Shown in pieces: positions 43,661-64,000 of a stretch of DNA of 64,000 nucleotides. Source of the stretch: Serinus canaria. Its lineage: Eukaryota; Chordata; Aves; Passeriformes; Fringillidae. Every line of letters begins with the position of its first letter. The first letter of the stretch is position 1. The notes under the pieces are model-generated. The model was not told the origin of the DNA, ran no database searches, and saw only the letters and a list, made by a program, of their open reading frames with translations. A program made the position numbers and the translations under genes. The DNA lies in the NCBI RefSeq assembly GCF_022539315.1, contig NC_066332.1, forward strand, positions 4,793,001-4,857,000. Reading direction: 5' to 3'.

Positions 43661-45339
43661 GCCTGTTCTGCACGAGCTTGCTTTTGTTTTGACACCATTT
43701 TATGACAGCAGCAGGGACAGTCCCGCATTTGATTTATAAGCAGCCATTTTTTTTCCCTAATGGGATGGATATTTTGAGCCTGTGAGCTGAGCAGTGCAGT
43801 GCCAGAAGTGAATGTCACGTGAACCAGTTCACTCTGGGTGCAGCATGTAAATAGCTGACAACAACCTGACAGCCTCAAACCAGTGCCTGCTTTCAGAAAA
43901 CGCTGCTGCTGGGAGAATCTTCCTTGTCCATAGAGCCAGGATGTTTCCCCTGCTTGAAGATGGAGCATCTTGGCTGTGTCTGGGCAGTGAAAGGGAAACG
44001 AGCTGCAGATTTCCAGTGTGTGGCTGCCCATGCACACTCCTGCAGCGTGGCTGCGCTGGTGTCTGCTTGTGGGAATGCTTCTGTCGGCTGTGCCAGGGGT
44101 TAGCTCTGGGTGTGGGAGGTCTGCAAGGCAGAGCTGGCAGGGGAATCTCTTCCTGTGCTGGATTTCTGACTTTGCAAAGCTGCTGCAGTGTCTGGAAGGC
44201 AGGCAGTGGGAAGGGATCCACGTACAGGTGCTACCTGTAAGCAGAGAGGTGTCTGTGTGCTCTGCTGGGGCAGGAGCAGAGGCTGGAGCTCTTCCTGGGG
44301 TCTGTCCCATGGTGGTCTGTCCTTGTCATCCTGTCAGCCCTGTCATCTCCTTTCCCAAACTGCCCAAGCCTTTGAAGAGCACCACATCATTTCGCCCAGG
44401 GGCTGTGCCAGAGCAGGAGCTGTCACCTCCCTTCCAGCTAAACTCATTCCTGGCCAGTTTCTAAAAACATGTCTCTATGTCAGTGCTGTTCTTTGGCTTC
44501 CCTTTATTTTTTTTCTCCCCATGCTGTTTACTCAATCCCTGGGGTATTTATAGCTGGCCACGGATCACCTGATAGCTTTTCTCCTTCTAGGATAGGAAAA
44601 CTGAGCCCTCCCTGCTCTTGCTGAGGCAAAGGGTTCCCGTGACCCCAAACAGCCTCCGAACCCTCCTCATGCTTCTCCCTGTCACAGTTTGTGTTTCTTG
44701 GACACAGCAGCCAGGTCTGGGTGCTGAGGTCTCCTGGGTCTCGTGCTGCCTCAGCCTTCTTCTACCTCTGTTAAACACCTGGCACTGATCCAGGCTGCCT
44801 TGTTTTCTTTGGGCTTTTTGTTTGTTTGTTTGCATTGGCTTAAATCCACTTTCCAGCTGTTGAAACGTTTGATCCCTCTCCCACAGCCAAGGCCGAGGAG
44901 TTTCCTCTTCCCACCCGCCACAGGGATGGAGTGGTGGGGACACGTCCGTCTGTCTGGGGCCCTCTGCTTCCTCTGGGGTGTTTACCTGCCACAAACGCTG
45001 TTTTCATCTCCTTTGACTGAGAAAATGTCCCCTATAAAGATTCTAGGGATTTATGGCCATGTCCTCTGACCCAGGACCTCCCTATTGAGGGGAGGATTTA
45101 TGGAAGGTCTGGAAATACCTCAGAGGAATGCTGTGAAAAATAATTTAACAGAAAAAAAGAAGGCAGAGTTGTGGTGAAGTCAGACGTGAAGCTGGCTTGT
45201 AACATTTCTTTATTTCATGAAACTGGGCTGTATCCCCAGCAGTGATCAACAGGTTTAGTGATGGGGGTTTTCCCCCTTAACTCTGCTCACCTAAGATGCC
45301 ACCTGGAGGTGTCATCTGTGTCCAGTTGCAAGGATTCCA
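43661..45339. other. SCARF1-SLC43A2 spacer, no supported gene
   Basis: This is unique sequence with no recognisable coding exon. TATA-like strings occur (GTATTTATAG near 44544 and CCTATAAAG near 45032), but nothing transcribed can be supported downstream of them. Confidence 0.55.
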
Positions 45340-45784
45340 ACATAAAAAGAACAGGGATATGTTGGAGCAAGGCTAGAGGAAGCAACAATGATGATCAGAG
45401 GCTGGAGCAGCTCTGCTATGGACAGGCTGAGGGAGCTGGGGGTGTTCAGCCTGGAGAAGAGTACAGGGAAGCTTTATAGCATTTCCAGTGCCTAAAGGGG
45501 ATCCGAGAGAGCTGGAGAGGGACTTAGGACAAGGGGGAATGGCTGACAGAGGGCAGGCTTAGATGGGATATTGGGAAGAAATTCTTGGCTGTGAGGCCCT
45601 GGCACAGGCTGCCAACTCCTGCCCCACCCCAGAACTGCCCAAAGCCAGGCTGGATGGGGCTTGGACCAACTTGATCTGGTGCTTCAAACGGTAAAGTTAA
45701 AAGTTGTCCCTACCCATGCCAGGGTGTGGAATGAGACAATATTTTAAGTTCCTTCCAATCCAAACCTTTCTGTGACTCTTTGAA
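45340..45784 (+). mobile_element. CR1 LINE 3' end, 5'-truncated
   Basis: About 440 bp of CR1 tail. Blocks include GGCTGGAGCAGCTCTGCTAT, GAGGGAGCTGGGGGTGTTCA, GCCTGGAGAAGAG, TTCTTGGCTGTGAGGCCCTG, GGCACAGGCTGCC and the terminal AAGTTCCTTCCAATCCAAAC before TTTCTGTGACTCTTTGA. It is decayed and has lost some internal segments. This is the longest CR1 copy I could see in the window. Confidence 0.9.
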
Positions 45785-46254
45785 TGAGCTGTGTCATGGG
45801 CTGGGGTGTCTCAAGGGCTCATTGCCCCTGTCCAGCTGTGCCATGAGGGTGGTCAGCCCTGGGCTGCTTTGGATGCTGTTCCCAAAATACCCTTTCAATG
45901 GGGTGGAGCAGCTCCTCAGGTCTCTCTCCTTGAGCAGCACAGGCAGACTTCGCAGGAGCGATCCGGTGCCCGTACCCACAGCAGAGGAGCAATGCCGTGG
46001 GTGCCGTTCCCGACACGGCTTCCCGTGCCCGGCGGGGCTGTCCTCCCTCACAGCAGCCGTTCCGCGGTGAGCGCGGTGCGGCTCCCGCGGCTGCCGCCCG
46101 GGGCCGGCGGAGACCGGCGGAGAGCGGCAGCGAGCCCCGCGGGGCGGTCCCGCTGTCCCCGAGCCGGGCCGGGCGGGGGAGCCGCATCACCTCCCGCCGC
46201 CGATCCTGGGTTTGTCACTTTTCCCTGGAAGGCGGCGAGCCCGACCACCGCTCG

Positions 46255-46411
46255 GGTGTGTGTGTGTGTGCGTGTGAGGGTCTGTGGGTGTGTGTTTATG
46301 TGTGTCTGTGTGAGGGTCTGTGTGTGTGAGGGTCTGTGTGTCTGTGTGTCTGAGGGTCTGTGTGTGTGAGGGTCTGTGTGTCTGTGTGTGTGAGGGTCTG
46401 TGTGTGAGGGT
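46255..46411. repeat. TG-rich microsatellite/minisatellite upstream of SLC43A2
   Basis: A (TG)n tract is interrupted at regular intervals by TGAGGGTC, producing units such as TGAGGGTCTGTGTG and TGTGTGTCTG. Alternating purine-pyrimidine DNA of this kind can adopt Z-form. It begins some 560 bp upstream of the predicted SLC43A2 promoter, and open frames through it (Val/Cys-rich) are artefacts. Confidence 0.92.
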
Positions 46412-46429
46412 ACTGGGGCTACCTGCAGA

Positions 46430-46810
46430 CCAGAAGGGGCCCCGGGGAATATCGAGACGTACTACAGGAGTACCGGGGGAATCTCGGCGAGTACCGGAGG
46501 AGAAAAATATCAGGGGATACCTGGGGGTGAGAGGTACTTGGGGAATAGCGGGGAGTAGATATCGGGGGTTACCGGGGGAAGAAATGGGGAGGTTACGGGG
46601 AGAAGGTATCGGGGGCTACCGGTGGGAGAGAGCGGGGCGTACTGTGGGGAAGATACCGGGGGGTCCCGGGAGGAGATATCGGGGCTCCCATGGGGAGATC
46701 CCGTGGGGGGATATCGGGAGTATCCCAGGGGTCCCGGGCTAACATCCCGGGTGATCCCGTGGGGATGAGGGGGGTGTCCCGTGAGGGGGTCCCGGGGGGG
46801 CCCTGAGGGG
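46430..46810. repeat. Degenerate G-rich minisatellite next to the SLC43A2 promoter
   Basis: Short units of the form GATATCGGGGG, TACCGGGGGA and TCCCGGGAGG recur throughout, with GGGG-GGGGG runs every 10-20 bases. The array is imperfect and ends in a G-rich stretch (GGGGGGCCCTGAGGGGGCGG) just before the promoter. Many closely spaced G-runs on this strand make quadruplex formation plausible. Confidence 0.75.
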
Positions 46811-46828
46811 GCGGGGGGGGAGCGAGCC

Positions 46829-46969
46829 GGCACGTGCCCCAGCGGCAGCGGCGCGCGTGGCCATTGGCTGAGGCGGCGGCCAATCAGCGGGCGCGCCTGT
46901 TTTGCCTCGGAGGCCGGATAAAAAGCCCGGGTGGGACCGCGGCGGAGCGGAGCGGGCGCGGCACCGGCG
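46829..46969 (+). promoter_or_regulatory. SLC43A2: SLC43A2 promoter and non-coding exon 1
   Basis: Elements in order: a palindromic E-box GGCACGTGCC at 46829-46838, an inverted CCAAT box (CCATTGG, 46861-46867), a direct CCAAT box (46880-46884) and a TATA-like ATAAAAAG at 46918-46925. A start site about 25-30 bp further on (near 46948) is inferred. A donor (CGGCG then GTGAGC) at 46969/46970 would end a short 5'UTR exon joining exon 2 at 48347. The E-box is of the MYC/USF/TFEB type, which fits an amino-acid transporter, but binding is inferred only. Confidence 0.72.
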
Positions 46970-48359
46970 GTGAGCGGGGCACGGCACCGGGGGCACCGGG
47001 GCGCCCTGGGGTTTGCGTGGGAGAGAGACAGGGGGGCACTGGGGAAGGTGGGGGGCATCGGGGGATTCACGCGTGGGAGCGACAGGCGGCGGAGGGAGAG
47101 CGGATGGAGAGGGGAGCGTGGGTGGGGGGCTGGATGGCGAGGAGGGAGGAGATGCTGCGGAGCTCCTTGGGGGTGCGGGATGCTGCGGGGGTGATGTGTG
47201 GGGTGGGCTGTGCTGGGGGACACTGGGGGGGCCGTTGGCAGCGGGGACAGCGGGCTGCGGCTCTTGTCGCAGAGAGGATCGCTGGGCTGGGCAAGGATAG
47301 CGGGGCTGGGGAGGGGGCTGTGCAGGGATGAGGAAGAGGAGGAGGAGGTGATGGAGGAAATGCGTTGTGGGCTGTGCTGGGGCAGCGGGCCTGCGCTGTG
47401 GATGGTGGTGGTGGGGCGCTCTGAACCGGGTTCTGTGGCTGGGAGGGGGCCCTGACCCCCAGGCATCACTGCTGGGTCAGACCCCCGTGCTGCCAAAGCA
47501 CCCGGTGCTGCGGTCTCTCCAATAAGGGAAGCTGCCCTGGCTGGCTGTGTGGCCAGTTGCTTTCCCCACACTGCTGCCTGAGATGTGCCTGGGCTGGGAA
47601 AAGCCTCAGTTTGGCTCAAAAGGGCCACCTGCCTTGTGACACTCGGGGCTCCCCAGGGTCAGGTTGTCCCCTTGGCCAGGTGTGTTCCCCGATTTGCTCA
47701 CTCCCGTGGTCTCCAGGGACCGGGACAAGTGGAGCTGGACACAGTTAATGTATCTGGGGCAGCCTGGAGATGCCACTGAGCTGTGGTGTGTCTCAGCTGG
47801 CTGGTCTGGCAGACAGCAAAAAGTGCTCCTTGGTGAGCCATTGGTGATTAACTGCATTTATAGAGCCCTCACCCACCTTCCAGAGCAGGTCTGTGCTTTT
47901 GCACGGGGCAGAGCAGACCTGGTGAGTCTCTGAAACCACCTCTAGGATGTGGGTCTGTGTCCCTATCCCAGCCTGATGGCAGTGGGGACATCAGGGTCCT
48001 GCCCTGGCGTTTATTCTCTCAATGCCTGCCCCGTGCAGGGCCAGCGGGCTCCAGGCTGTTTGCTGCATTTCCATACCTGGTGCTCGGGAAGTGGAACAGA
48101 GTCCTTGAGCAGAGTCCTGTGTCACTCAGAGTGAGCCCCCCAGGGGCTCTTCCAAGGGCACCTGTGCCTCCCCCATCCCTGCAGGTCCCTTGGCAAGCTG
48201 GCACCTGCACAAACCAGTTCTGTACCCGAGTGCCTGGCATCCAGCAGGCAGCTCTGCCTGGGTACTTAGTGAGGAGATCCCTTAAACCACAGGGTTTTTT
48301 CATGCTCTTTGAGCAGCGTGGACTCACTGGGCGTTGCTCCCTGCAGGTTGAGGCTCTGA

Positions 48360-63484
<15,125 letters not shown>

Positions 63485-64000
63485 GTGAGGCTGTGGGATC
63501 AAGGCTTGTGACTGGTGGTGTTGTGCTGGTGTCTTGCCCTGTTTAGCAATAAAGTGGAAAGAAAGAGACACCATTTGCTAAAGCTCTTTTTTAGGGATGT
63601 GCATTTGCAAGATTCAGTTCCTGTCTGTATTAGAGACTTCCCAAGTGACTGCCTCAAGAGTGCAGCAGATAAAAAACTTTAGAAGTGCTAAGTAGAAGTG
63701 AAAAACTAAAGGGTTTTTTTAGAAAAGATTGCTTTGTTAATCTCTAACTTGTGTCTATATGTATATTTTTAATTCACATGTGTATTTTATCTGTGTGATG
63801 GTCACCAATGGTTGGCTTTGAAGATAATTTAAGGCTGGCAGATGGTACTGAAGGGACAGGAGATGGTCACCTGGGCTGCCTGGATAGATCACCTGGTTCT
63901 GAACCAGGGATGTTTCATTGCACTCTCAGGCATGCAGGGAAATTCCTGCTGATTTTCCAAGAAAGTCCTTGTCACAAAATTGTTTTTTGTTACCACTTGA
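63485..64000 (+). other. SLC43A2: Start of SLC43A2 intron 6, running off the window
   Basis: The donor (AAG then GTGAGG) at 63485 opens an intron with no further exon before the window ends. The remaining two-thirds of the protein must be encoded to the right. Confidence 0.7.

Noticed and set aside
46510..47628. Minus-strand open frame of 372 codons near SLC43A2
   Set aside because: It runs through the G-rich minisatellite and promoter island in antisense and translates as a Pro/Ser/Ala-rich low-complexity product.

Overview
This window is vertebrate nuclear DNA, almost certainly from a bird and probably a songbird. The genes have many short GT-AG exons, GC-rich CpG-island promoters and compact introns. 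Interspersed repeats are CR1 LINE 3' tails and solo retroviral LTRs, one of which resembles an LTR I recall as very common in passerine genomes. There is no bacterial, phage or plasmid signal.

Five protein-coding genes lie head to tail on the + strand: TLCD2 (6401-9701), PRPF8 (12664-31613), RILP (31847-35526), SCARF1 (37141-42163) and the 5' part of SLC43A2 (promoter about 46.9 kb, coding from 48387, running off the right edge). This is the conserved block of human 17p13.3 (from memory), in the same relative order and orientation; the homologous chicken segment is, as I recall, on microchromosome 19. I reconstructed all exons by hand. PRPF8 has 42 coding exons totalling 7008 nt (2335 codons plus stop, the same length as human PRPF8). 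RILP has 8 coding exons (400 aa), SCARF1 has 11 (872 aa), TLCD2 has 4 (251 aa), and SLC43A2 has its first 5 coding exons (192 aa) present.

Layout: 1-5.9 kb is a gene-free left flank with small repeats. 5.9-6.7 kb is the TLCD2 CpG island. 9.7-12.2 kb is an intergenic spacer. 12.2-12.5 kb is the PRPF8 promoter with ETS, CCAAT and YY1-like motifs. 31.75-31.85 kb is an extremely short PRPF8-RILP junction. 35.5-37.0 kb is the RILP 3'UTR and SCARF1 promoter. 42.2-46.2 kb is the SCARF1 3'UTR and a spacer with a CR1 tail. 46.25-46.8 kb is a TG-rich and G-rich minisatellite block against the SLC43A2 promoter. 48.5-64 kb is mostly SLC43A2 introns.

The five genes do not form a pathway: TLCD2 is a membrane-lipid TLC protein, PRPF8 the U5 snRNP core, RILP a Rab7 effector, SCARF1 an endothelial scavenger receptor and SLC43A2 a neutral amino-acid transporter. 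Their adjacency is ancestral synteny, not an operon. I found no novel gene system. The points worth a second look are the minimal PRPF8-RILP gap, tandem repeats that carry RILP splice sites, two LTR insertions with identifiable target-site duplications inside PRPF8 introns, a perfect palindrome in a PRPF8 intron, and repeat arrays abutting the SLC43A2 promoter.
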